Shown here: piece by piece, positions 1-5,139 of the stretch
Position numbering within the stretch: the first letter of the stretch is position 1
Layout of the letters: each line of letters starts with the position of its first letter
DNA from: Hyphomonadaceae bacterium UBA4763
GTDB taxonomy: Bacteria > Pseudomonadota > Alphaproteobacteria > Caulobacterales > Aquidulcibacteraceae
Reading direction: 5' to 3'
DNA length: 5,139 bases
NCBI GenBank assembly: GCA_002403455.1
Contig: DHHV01000061.1
Location: forward strand, 1-5,139
Program-made: the position numbers and the translations under genes
The notes under the pieces: model-generated
What the model saw: the letters and a program-made list of their open reading frames with translations, nothing else
Database searches by the model: none
Told to the model about the DNA's origin: nothing

Positions 1-1
1 T

Positions 2-75
2 AGTGGTTCTCCTGTTCCTGAAATTTGCACAATGGCGAAGCCGGAACGCGAAGCGAATGTCAGGAACGAACCACT
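2..75. repeat. Bulged 15-bp inverted repeat (hairpin)
   Basis: Positions 2-9 (agtggttc) are the exact complement of 68-75 (gaaccact), and 14-20 (gttcctg) the exact complement of 61-67 (caggaac). The only interruption is a four-base bulge (tcct, 10-13). The enclosed loop is 40 bases, and position 21 can also pair with 60. Fifteen perfect pairs over 74 bases are unlikely by chance. No T-run follows on either strand, so a plain intrinsic terminator is not supported. It could be part of a structured RNA, an untranslated leader, or a decayed mobile-element end. Confidence 0.55.
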
Positions 76-149
76 CGTTGCGGGCGACATATAGCGGAAA
101 GCGCCGCGCCACTTCGCCTCATAACGTCACGCAAAAAATGTATCGCGTA

Positions 150-192
150 GAGCCGGTATAGCCGCTGGCAACCACCGGGCCTATGTCGGCTC
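150..192 (+). repeat. 12-bp hairpin with two G-U pairs
   Basis: Positions 150-161 pair with 181-192 over twelve positions when read as plus-strand RNA. Ten are Watson-Crick and two are adjacent G-U/U-G wobbles. Inside, ccgctgg (162-168) can pair with ccaccgg (172-178) with one C-C mismatch around a three-base loop. On the minus strand the wobbles become C-A mismatches, so the structure favours a plus-strand transcript. No promoter was identified for such a transcript. Role unknown. Confidence 0.4.
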
Positions 193-271
193 ATCAAACG
201 GCAGCGTGTAGAGGAGTTCCCGAGGTCGACGCGACAATTAACGCGCAAACACTGCAAGATCGAAACAAGGT

Positions 272-305
272 GGCGCCGCCGAGCGGGGACATGCTCAGCG
301 GCGCC
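272..305 (-). terminator. Possible terminator hairpin, 13-bp GC-rich stem
   Basis: Positions 272-284 and 293-305 form a 13-base inverted repeat with one non-complementary position and an eight-base loop. As minus-strand RNA the odd position becomes a G-U wobble, so the stem is continuous. It lies about 230 bases downstream of the minus-strand DUF302 stop codon, where a terminator could sit. The sequence after the stem on that strand (ACCTTGTTTCG) is only weakly T-rich, so intrinsic termination is not certain. It may simply stabilise an RNA 3' end. Confidence 0.35.
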
Positions 306-436
306 GGATAGGCCAATCCCGCAGGCTGGGTGGGGGGACGCACGCGGAGGGGCCTAACTTAACTTTTCGGACCACTTCAGCTCGCCGCGGACGGGAACCA
401 ATCGATCTCTAATATGACAATTCTATGGCGGGTTTT

Positions 437-471
437 CCGATTTGCCAAGTGAAATTTTGGACGGAAATCGG
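437..471. repeat. 7-bp inverted repeat with inner stem
   Basis: The heptamer ccgattt (437-443) is exactly complementary to aaatcgg (465-471), and inside it ccaa (445-448) can pair with ttgg (457-460). It lies about 60 bases beyond the DUF302 stop codon on the gene's 3' side. It has no T-run and is AT-rich, so it would be a weak structure. It could be chance. Confidence 0.25.
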
Positions 472-531
472 TGCAAAACGTCACACCCCGTTGAGAATTG
501 TTGACCGGCTCGTATGAATCCGCCGCCCGGC

Positions 532-1041
532 TTATTGCGTCGCTGCAGCAGAGAAGCGGCCCAAGGCGGCATCTATTCTTTCAATAGATAATTTCTCTAG
601 CTTATAGCGCGCGGCCAATTGCTCGCCCGAAACATAAGCAACCTTCACTTGACCGCCATCAACATAGACAAGCATCTTCAAAGGTAGATCAAGCCCCGCC
701 AACGGATTGGCCTGCATGACCGGCGTTCCGATGGCCGGATTGCCGAAAATGAACAAAGTCGATGGCTCGAGCGGTAAATTGACGCTCGCCGCGCCCGCCG
801 CATGATCGACCAGAGCAACCAGCTTGGCGGGGCTCGCCTCGATCGCGGCTTTCAGTTTGGCGACAGTGTCGGCAAAGCTGTTTTTGCTGACGATGACGAC
901 AGGATCGGAATTGACGATCACCTTGACCTCCTGGGCAATGACGGGAGCTTGAGCGGGCGCGCCGATCGAAGCGCAGGCGGCGATTGCGCCAACCAGCGCA
1001 ACGCTCATGGCGGCGGCGAATTTTGAGCCGATGAAGGACAT
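532..1041 (-). CDS. DUF302 family lipoprotein
   Basis: This 169-residue protein belongs to the DUF302 family (TT1751-like fold); the family's biochemical role is not established. Residues 1-22 are a signal peptide with Lys7, a hydrophobic core and the lipobox Ile-Ala-Ala-Cys23, so it is probably a lipoprotein anchored after cleavage before Cys23. Ala at +2 would favour the outer membrane by the E. coli rule. The domain covers roughly residues 50-155. Its family-typical landmarks are FADTVAKLKAAIE (56-68), Asp79-His80, FGNP (99-102) and DLPLK (118-122). The ATG at 1039-1041 is chosen because AAAGG lies 7 bases upstream and the signal peptide then has normal length. The frame is open back to 1128, but that extension is Arg-rich and would bury the signal peptide. 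The gene is transcribed divergently from the HerA-like gene. The family call is firm; the function is unknown. Confidence 0.9.
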   Translation of the reverse strand: MSFIGSKFAAAMSVALVGAIAACASIGAPAQAPVIAQEVKVIVNSDPVVIVSKNSFADTVAKLKAAIEASPAKLVALVDHAAGAASVNLPLEPSTLFIFGNPAIGTPVMQANPLAGLDLPLKMLVYVDGGQVKVAYVSGEQLAARYKLEKLSIERIDAALGRFSAAATQ

Positions 1042-1048
1042 TGAAAAA

Positions 1049-1053
1049 CCTTT
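1049..1053 (-). promoter_or_regulatory. RBS deciding the DUF302 gene start
   Basis: On the minus strand AAAGG lies 7 bases before the ATG at 1039-1041. It supports this internal start over the upstream in-frame ATG codons at 1054-1056, 1063-1065 and 1126-1128, which would place charged residues before the signal peptide. Confidence 0.6.
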
Positions 1054-1191
1054 CATTTGACGCATGCGGCGACAAGCGACGCGCCGCTCGCCGCGATCGC
1101 TTCGCTGTGCCGTCAAGCTCGCCCTCACGTCCAGTCACCTTCCGGCGAGGCGCGAAGACAAGCCGCCAAACGAGGCATTTGACGCCAACCC

Positions 1192-1196
1192 GAGGG
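1192..1196 (+). promoter_or_regulatory. RBS deciding the HerA-like gene start
   Basis: GAGGG lies 6 bases before the ATG at 1203. The frame is open further upstream, to a TTG at 1041, but the extra 54 residues are Arg-rich, low in hydrophobics, and read through the divergent promoter region. The ATG at 1203 is therefore preferred. Confidence 0.6.
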
Positions 1197-1202
1197 CCGT
1201 CC

Positions 1203-2741
1203 ATGGAGACGACAAAGCGCTTCGGCGCGCCGCGTGTGATCGAGATGGAGGGGCGGATGGTCGAAACCATTTTCGTCGGCAAGGGCGAATCCGAACAGGT
1301 TTTGGTGCTGAAACGCGCCAATCGGCACGGCCTGATCGCCGGCGCGACCGGGACGGGCAAGACCGTCACCTTGCAAGTCCTTGCCGAGCACTTGTCCGAA
1401 GCCGGCGTGCCGGTCTTCGCCGCCGATGTGAAAGGCGACCTTTCCGGTCTCGCCGCGCCGGGATCGAGCGCCCATAAAGCCCATCCCAAATTGCAAGAAC
1501 GCGCGGCGGGCATGGGTCTAGCCGATTATCCTTACAAACCGGCGCCAGTCGTGTTCTGGGACGTGTTTGGTGAAAACGGCCATCCGATCCGGGTGACGAT
1601 CGCCGATATGGGCCCGGTTCTGCTGGCGCGGATTCTCGATTTATCGGACGCCCAAGAGGGCGCGCTGACGGTCGCTTTTCATTACGCCGATGAAGAAGGA
1701 CTTTTGCTGCTCGATCTCAAAGATCTCAAAGCGCTGCTCACCCATTGCGCCAATGCGCGCGAGGAAATCAGCGCCAAATATGGCCTGGTCAGCCCGCAAA
1801 GCCTCGCCGCCATTCAGCGCGCGGTGTTGCAATTGGAAATGGAGGGGGCGGACGCGTTTTTCGGCGAGCCGGCGCTCGACCTCGAAGACTTTTTGCGCAC
1901 GACGCGCGATGGCCGCGGTCTGGTCAATATTTTGGCGGCGGAAAAACTGATCGGCAAGCCGCGATTATATGCGACGTTCTTGCTGTGGATGATGTCGGAA
2001 TTATTCGAAATGCTGCCGGAAGTCGGCGATCCCGATAAACCGGTATTGGTGTTTTTCTTCGATGAAGCGCATTTATTGTTCAATGACGCGCCCAAGCCCT
2101 TGCTGGAGAAAGTCGAACAGGTCGCGCGGCTGATCCGCTCCAAGGGCGTCGGCATTTATTTTGTGACGCAGCAGCCGCAAGATGTGCCCGAGACGATCCT
2201 GGCGCAATTGGGCAATCGCGTGCAGCATGCTTTGCGCGCTTATACCCCCACGGAAATGAAAGCGGTGAAGATCGCCGCCCAAAGCTTTCGCAACAATCCG
2301 GCCTTTGATGAAGTGGAGGTCTTGCAGCAATTGGGCGTCGGCGAGGCCCTGGTCTCGTTTCTGGATGGAAAAGGCGTGCCGACGATTGTCGAGCGCGCGC
2401 TGATCCGGCCGCCGCAATCGCGGCTCGGGCCGTTGACGGCGGAAGAGCGCCGGCAAATCCGCGCCGATAGCCCGATCGGGACGCGCTATGATCGGGTCAA
2501 AGACCGGGAATCGGCCTATGAAATCCTCGAAGCGCGCGCCGCGAAAGCGGCCGAGGCGGCCGAAGCCGCCGCCCGCGACGAGGCCCGCGAAAAACAGGCG
2601 CGCGAGCGCGACGCCCCCGCCAGGCGCCCCGCCCGACGCGCGACGTCCGCCGGGGTTTTTGATGCGTTCTTAAAGACCGCAACGCGCGAAGTGACCCGTT
2701 ATGTCGTGCGCGGGGTCATGGGCACGCGCCGGCGCCGCTGA
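1203..2741 (+). CDS. HerA/YjgR-like P-loop ATPase (DUF853)
   Basis: This 512-residue protein matches the DUF853/HerA C-terminal-like family typified by E. coli YjgR (about 500 residues). The family are cytoplasmic hexameric-type P-loop ATPases of the HerA-FtsK superfamily with poorly defined substrates. Walker A is GATGTGKT (47-54). It is followed by the family-typical AADVKGDLSGLA segment, where ATPases of this family carry conserved Asp and Lys residues. Walker B is a hydrophobic strand ending in Asp287-Glu288-Ala-His290. The sensor-like TQQPQD starts at Thr322, and the QLGNRVQHALRAYTP segment follows. Residues about 438-480 are a low-complexity Ala/Glu/Arg-rich helix, probably a flexible linker or coiled coil. 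The C-terminus keeps the family's Arg-Gly-x-x-Gly ending (503-507) plus four arginines. All nucleotide-binding motifs are intact, so an active ATPase is expected. queF starts 16 bases downstream, so the two are probably cotranscribed. Family assignment is strong; the cellular role is unknown. Confidence 0.92.
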   Translation: METTKRFGAPRVIEMEGRMVETIFVGKGESEQVLVLKRANRHGLIAGATGTGKTVTLQVLAEHLSEAGVPVFAADVKGDLSGLAAPGSSAHKAHPKLQERAAGMGLADYPYKPAPVVFWDVFGENGHPIRVTIADMGPVLLARILDLSDAQEGALTVAFHYADEEGLLLLDLKDLKALLTHCANAREEISAKYGLVSPQSLAAIQRAVLQLEMEGADAFFGEPALDLEDFLRTTRDGRGLVNILAAEKLIGKPRLYATFLLWMMSELFEMLPEVGDPDKPVLVFFFDEAHLLFNDAPKPLLEKVEQVARLIRSKGVGIYFVTQQPQDVPETILAQLGNRVQHALRAYTPTEMKAVKIAAQSFRNNPAFDEVEVLQQLGVGEALVSFLDGKGVPTIVERALIRPPQSRLGPLTAEERRQIRADSPIGTRYDRVKDRESAYEILEARAAKAAEAAEAAARDEAREKQARERDAPARRPARRATSAGVFDAFLKTATREVTRYVVRGVMGTRRRR

Positions 2742-2746
2742 GCCAA

Positions 2747-2751
2747 AAGGA
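2747..2751 (+). promoter_or_regulatory. RBS deciding the queF start
   Basis: AAGGA lies 6 bases before the ATG at 2758, inside the 16-base gap after the ATPase stop codon. It supports this start over an in-frame ATG at 2701, which lies within the ATPase gene and would add 19 residues absent from typical QueF. Confidence 0.7.
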
Positions 2752-2757
2752 CTGCCG

Positions 2758-3219
2758 ATGTCGTCGGATGGACGCACTCTCACGCAATTGGGCGCGCAGG
2801 TGACGGCGCCGACCTCGCCCGAGGCGGCCGTGCTCGAACGCGCCGCCAACCCGCATCCCGGCGCGCTTTATCTCGTGCGCTTTGCCGCGCCGGAATTTAC
2901 CTCGCTTTGCCCGGTGACGGGCCAGCCGGATTTTGCGCATTTGGTGATCGATTACGTCCCGGCCGACTGGATCGTCGAAAGCAAAAGCCTGAAATTATTT
3001 CTGGGCGCCTTTCGCAATCACGGCGCCTTTCACGAAGACTGCACGCTGATGGTGGCCAAGCGGATTGTCGCGGCGATCGCGCCTGTGTGGCTGCGGATCG
3101 GCGGCTATTGGTACCCGCGCGGCGGCATCCCGATCGATGTGTTCTGGCAAACGGGCGATCCGCCGCATGGGTTGTGGCTCCCCGACCAGGGCGTTGCGTC
3201 TTATCGGGGAAGGGGGTAG
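2758..3219 (+). CDS. queF: NADPH-dependent 7-cyano-7-deazaguanine reductase (preQ0 reductase)
   Basis: QueF reduces the nitrile of preQ0 to the aminomethyl group of preQ1 using two NADPH (EC 1.7.1.13), the last step before tRNA-guanine transglycosylase inserts the base in queuosine synthesis. The protein has 153 residues, matching the short, single-domain subfamily (B. subtilis type, about 165) with the tunnelling (T-) fold, and is cytoplasmic. The catalytic cysteine is Cys51 in SLCPVTGQPDF, with Asp58 as the conserved acid. The diagnostic QueF motif, which binds NADPH, is Glu74-Ser-Lys-Ser-Leu-Lys79. His92-Glu93 provide the substrate-binding glutamate, and the C-terminus ends in the usual YRGRG. 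Nothing essential is missing. It follows the HerA-like ATPase by 16 bases. No other queuosine gene is in the window, and no preQ1 riboswitch was seen upstream. Confidence 0.97.
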   Translation: MSSDGRTLTQLGAQVTAPTSPEAAVLERAANPHPGALYLVRFAAPEFTSLCPVTGQPDFAHLVIDYVPADWIVESKSLKLFLGAFRNHGAFHEDCTLMVAKRIVAAIAPVWLRIGGYWYPRGGIPIDVFWQTGDPPHGLWLPDQGVASYRGRG

Positions 3220-3254
3220 TTCTGGACCTTCAATTAGCCAAATGGAGGTGGGGA
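3220..3254 (+). other. Short gap between queF and the AT-rich gene
   Basis: These 35 bases contain no recognisable hairpin or T-run, so there is no visible terminator for queF and read-through into the next gene is possible. The sequence shifts from GC-rich to AT-rich across this gap. Confidence 0.4.
3244..3248 (+). promoter_or_regulatory. Strong RBS deciding a GTG start
   Basis: GGAGG, a full core Shine-Dalgarno match, lies 6 bases before GTG at 3255. It decides the start of the AT-rich gene: the frame itself is open far upstream through queF in a shadow frame. The next in-frame ATG, at 3297, has no comparable site and would cut away half of the first membrane segment. Confidence 0.75.
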
Positions 3255-4193
3255 GTGGGCAAAAAATTGGGGACTATCTTCCATATTTTCTTTGTCATGA
3301 TTTCAGTTTCCTTTTTTATTTACTTTTTTTCCAGCGGAATAAAATGTGGAAATAGTGCTCCAATTTGTAAATATGATTTATTAAAACCACTTTGTTGTGT
3401 TGATGTGTTCAAGTTTGAAATTTGGCTAGCTACAATACTAGGGACGTTATTTTATGGATTTATTTTAATTATAAATCAGGTATTCAAAAAAATAAATTTT
3501 GAACATAGAAACGGCATTTTAAATATCCAATTTGCGCTACAAATAAAAATAGTAAACGAAATTCGTTCTGAAGTAACACGGGAGCAAATATTTTATGTCG
3601 ATAAGGCTGGTGTCAACGCTTATCGCACGTACATGGCATGCGACGCGCCGCAAGGGTCAATAGACTTTGATTCACTCAATGCGGAACCAAGTCCATTTGG
3701 TGACCTTAAGTCAGTGAGGATATTTTTGACACGTTTAGATACTCCATTAAAATATATTGAATTTATTGATAAAATTGAAAATGAATTTCAGCACTCGCAA
3801 ATCGCACGCATTATCCCAACAAATATAATTATTTTGTTCAATCATTTATTCAATGCGGTCCCGCTTGTGCGCCTTTACCGCCGGCACTTCACAATATTTT
3901 ACAATAACGAACATTTTAATAGCGTAAATTTTCAAACACTTCAATCTACAATATTTCATGGAACGAACGTCAAAATGAAACTTTTAGTTCCCAACACATT
4001 GTCTACACGAATTGCCAAAGTCGAGGTGATAAAATTTAGCAATAACGCTGCTTCCATTTTCAATGTTAATAGGCGGCTTTCAGAGCAAACAGGTTTCGTT
4101 GAATACTTTGTTCATGAGAAAAATCTAATCGGCGAGAGTTTGCAATTACGATGGTATGTTAACGATGGCCCGGCCTCTTCAACAACATCTTAG
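3255..4193 (+). CDS. Unrecognised two-TM membrane protein, AT-rich gene
   Basis: I do not recognise this 312-residue protein. A short basic N-terminus (Lys3-Lys4) leads into membrane segment 1 (about 5-25). A loop of about 28 residues with four cysteines (31, 38, 47, 48) follows, then membrane segment 2 (about 56-77) and a basic stretch (Lys78-Lys79...Arg85). The positive-inside rule puts both termini in the cytoplasm and the cysteine loop outside. Residues about 80-312 form a soluble domain of apparently mixed helix and strand, including a hydrophobic stretch (186-205) and an RLYRRHF segment (206-212). No P-loop, nuclease or protease motif is evident. GC is near 25% in the lines starting at 3361 and 3481 and 18% in the line at 3721, against 72% at 2401. 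ATA, TTA and AGA codons are used freely. Such a composition suggests horizontal acquisition. The gene lies 35 bases after queF and converges on the M23 gene with a 34-base gap. That it is a gene is well supported by length, membrane pattern and RBS; the function is open. Confidence 0.75.
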   Translation: MGKKLGTIFHIFFVMISVSFFIYFFSSGIKCGNSAPICKYDLLKPLCCVDVFKFEIWLATILGTLFYGFILIINQVFKKINFEHRNGILNIQFALQIKIVNEIRSEVTREQIFYVDKAGVNAYRTYMACDAPQGSIDFDSLNAEPSPFGDLKSVRIFLTRLDTPLKYIEFIDKIENEFQHSQIARIIPTNIIILFNHLFNAVPLVRLYRRHFTIFYNNEHFNSVNFQTLQSTIFHGTNVKMKLLVPNTLSTRIAKVEVIKFSNNAASIFNVNRRLSEQTGFVEYFVHEKNLIGESLQLRWYVNDGPASSTTS

Positions 4194-4227
4194 CGCTTAG
4201 GCGGATGACCACCCCTCAAGAGTTTTA
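4194..4227. other. Convergent intergenic gap
   Basis: Only 34 bases separate the stop codons of the AT-rich gene (plus strand) and the M23 gene (minus strand). I see no clear bidirectional terminator. The nearest pairing is ggtgc (4232-4236) with gcacc (4245-4249), inside the M23 coding end, five base pairs without a T-run immediately after it. The two transcripts may overlap. Confidence 0.4.
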
Positions 4228-5139
4228 TCACGGTGCCTGCCCCTGCACCCCCGCAATATCCACCGGCGTCTGCTCCGCCAGCGCCGCCGCTTCGCGCCGC
4301 TCATAAGCGCGCGCCAACGACATGTAAGGCGACACCCAGGCCCAGCGGTTTGAGCCCATATTCTGCTTGATTTCGAAATGCAGATGGAACGTCGTCGGCG
4401 TGGTTCCAAAGAAGTTCGACAAATAACCGATCATCTGGCCTTTGGCGACCGCGTCACCCGTCTTGACCTGCAGCCGCGTCATATTGAGATGCAGATACCG
4501 ATAAATACGGCCATTCGCCGTCAGGTCGACGGTGAACGAACCGACATTCGAGATAAACCCGTCATCGACCGCGACGACTTCATAGAGATTATGCTCGGCC
4601 TGCGGCAGCGCGCGCATCCGTCGGCAGCCGGCGGCGTCGCCGGCGCGGATATCGACGCCTTGGTGAATGCGGGTTGACGGGCAATTGAGCGAGGACCGCT
4701 CGCGCGAGCGCGTCTCGCAAAAATTGTCCCGCCACGGATAGTCATAATTGCGCGCGTCGCATTGGTCGCCGCCCGCCGCGCCGCCGCCCGGATTATGCAC
4801 TTGCGAGCCCAGAATCGCGCGGGCGCGCCGCACCGGAAAGACGATGTCCGGCGCGTAAATGGTCTCATCCGCAACGCCTTGGCCAGTATTGGGCAAAAGC
4901 TGTCCCGGCGGATGATAGGCAAAGCCGTTGGGCCCCAGCCGAACCGCCAGCGGGTCCGGAATTGGTTCCGGCGTCGGCGCGGGCGCAGGTTCTGGTTGCG
5001 GCGCCGGGTCTGGCTGAGGCGCCGGCTCCGGCGCCGGTTCGGGGGAAGGCTCGGGCGCAGGCGTCGGAATTGCATCGGTCGACGGCTCGGGAGCGGGCTC
5101 AGGCGTCGGCGCGGGCTCAGGCGTCGGCGCGGGCTCAGG
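4228..5139 (-). CDS. M23 (LytM-type) endopeptidase, 5' end outside window
   Basis: This is a zinc metallopeptidase of the M23 family, which cleaves peptide cross-links of peptidoglycan; it would act in the periplasm. The frame stays open from the stop (4228-4230) to the window edge, so the start and any signal peptide lie beyond 5139. Counting from the TTG codon at 4894-4896 as 1, the zinc ligands are His78 and Asp82 (HQGVD) and His173 in HLHFE (171-175). The catalytic histidines are His136 (YLHL) and His171, so the enzyme looks active. Upstream, codons 4951-5139 encode a Pro-X-Pro-X linker with X = Ala, Glu, Thr, Gln, Asp or Ser, which probably spans the periplasm or the wall. A divergent segment between linker and catalytic core contains Cys46, Cys60 and Cys72, with Cys91 after the HxxxD motif; these could form disulfides. 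The TTG at 4894 is not believed to be the start, because the open frame and linker continue past it. Confidence 0.9.
   Translation of the reverse strand, partial: PEPAPTPEPAPTPEPAPEPSTDAIPTPAPEPSPEPAPEPAPQPDPAPQPEPAPAPTPEPIPDPLAVRLGPNGFAYHPPGQLLPNTGQGVADETIYAPDIVFPVRRARAILGSQVHNPGGGAAGGDQCDARNYDYPWRDNFCETRSRERSSLNCPSTRIHQGVDIRAGDAAGCRRMRALPQAEHNLYEVVAVDDGFISNVGSFTVDLTANGRIYRYLHLNMTRLQVKTGDAVAKGQMIGYLSNFFGTTPTTFHLHFEIKQNMGSNRWAWVSPYMSLARAYERREAAALAEQTPVDIAGVQGQAP
5093..5139. repeat. 18-bp tandem repeat in the Pro-rich linker
   Basis: The 18-base unit gcgggctcaggcgtcggc occurs exactly at 5093-5110 and 5111-5128, with a partial third copy at 5129-5139 that runs off the window. It encodes the six-residue unit of the linker (Pro-Glu-Pro-Ala/Thr type) on the minus strand. 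Exact identity of the copies at nucleotide level suggests recent slippage, so the copy number may vary between strains. Confidence 0.85.

Larger units (their letters stand above)
1..531. other. Non-coding region with several inverted repeats
   Basis: I see no convincing gene here. The only long open frame (minus strand, about 60-257) encodes an Arg/Cys-rich peptide with no domain and no recognisable ribosome-binding site. The stretch contains four inverted repeats, listed separately: 2-75, 150-192, 272-305 and 437-471. A tRNA was looked for and not found, and no conserved motif of RNase P RNA or tmRNA was recognised. The region lies downstream of the minus-strand DUF302 gene. It could hold that gene's 3' untranslated region, a small RNA, or the control region of a gene to the left of the window. 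Confidence 0.6.
1042..1202. promoter_or_regulatory. Divergent intergenic region, presumed promoters
   Basis: These 161 bases separate the divergent DUF302 and HerA-like genes and must carry the signals for both unless transcription enters from elsewhere. I could not identify a convincing -35/-10 pair on either strand. The ten-base word catttgacgc occurs twice in the same orientation, at 1054-1063 and 1176-1185. It contains TTGAC, which resembles a -35 element, but neither copy has a good -10 at the usual spacing. Confidence 0.4.

Noticed and set aside
60..257. Open frame of 65 codons on the minus strand
   Set aside because: The peptide is Arg/Cys-rich without any domain, has no clear RBS, and overlaps two of the inverted repeats.
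1..531. tRNA, tmRNA or RNase P RNA in the gene-free stretch
   Set aside because: No T-loop consensus with cloverleaf and none of the conserved motifs of these RNAs was found on either strand.
1041..1202. Upstream extension of the HerA-like protein from a TTG at 1041
   Set aside because: The added 54 residues are low-complexity and Arg-rich, the extension spans the divergent promoter region, and GAGGG plus ATG at 1203 gives a family-length protein.
689..1513. Long minus-strand frame of 274 codons, and 1125-1496 likewise
   Set aside because: Both are shadow frames of GC-rich genes: they overlap the DUF302 and ATPase genes, whose motifs are unambiguous.
2907..3254. Upstream part of the frame containing the AT-rich gene
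   Set aside because: It is an out-of-frame reading of queF. The real start is GTG at 3255 with GGAGG 6 bases upstream.
3190..4230. Target-site duplications flanking the AT-rich gene
   Set aside because: I compared the sequences around both edges and found no convincing direct repeat, so transposition is not shown.
4232..4249. Small hairpin at the end of the M23 gene as a terminator
   Set aside because: Only five base pairs, inside the coding end, and no T-run directly after it.
4521..5075. Second minus-strand frame of 184 codons overlapping the M23 gene
   Set aside because: It is Arg-rich and repetitive, a shadow of the Pro-rich linker; the other frame carries all M23 catalytic residues.

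Overview
The window looks like a chromosomal segment of an alphaproteobacterium, probably of the order Hyphomicrobiales. This is an inference from the GC-rich codon use, the lone short-form QueF, the YjgR/HerA-type ATPase and the proline-rich M23 endopeptidase; the genus cannot be named. No transposase, integrase, CRISPR array, rRNA or tRNA was recognised.

Layout. Positions 1-531 hold no convincing gene but contain several inverted repeats, the best being a 15-bp stem at 2-20/61-75 and a 13-bp stem at 272-305. Next, on the minus strand, is a small DUF302 lipoprotein (532-1041). A 161-bp divergent intergenic region separates it from a plus-strand pair: a HerA/YjgR-like (DUF853) P-loop ATPase (1203-2741) and, 16 bp later, queF (2758-3219), the NADPH-dependent preQ0 reductase of queuosine synthesis. 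A third plus-strand gene follows 35 bp after queF (3255-4193). It is markedly AT-rich and encodes an unrecognised protein with two N-terminal membrane segments and a soluble domain of about 230 residues. Converging on it from the right is a minus-strand M23 endopeptidase (4228 to beyond 5139), whose 5' end is outside the window and whose visible N-terminal part is a Pro-X-Pro-X linker.

How the genes relate. The ATPase and queF probably share a transcript, although no functional link between them is known to me. The DUF302 lipoprotein and the M23 enzyme are both predicted to act in the envelope but are not adjacent. The most unusual element is the AT-rich membrane-protein gene between queF and the M23 gene. 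Its base composition, rare codons and lack of a recognisable family suggest horizontal acquisition. It has its own strong ribosome-binding site and a GTG start and may be transcribed by read-through from queF. It is the best candidate here for something undescribed, but nothing in the sequence establishes what it does.
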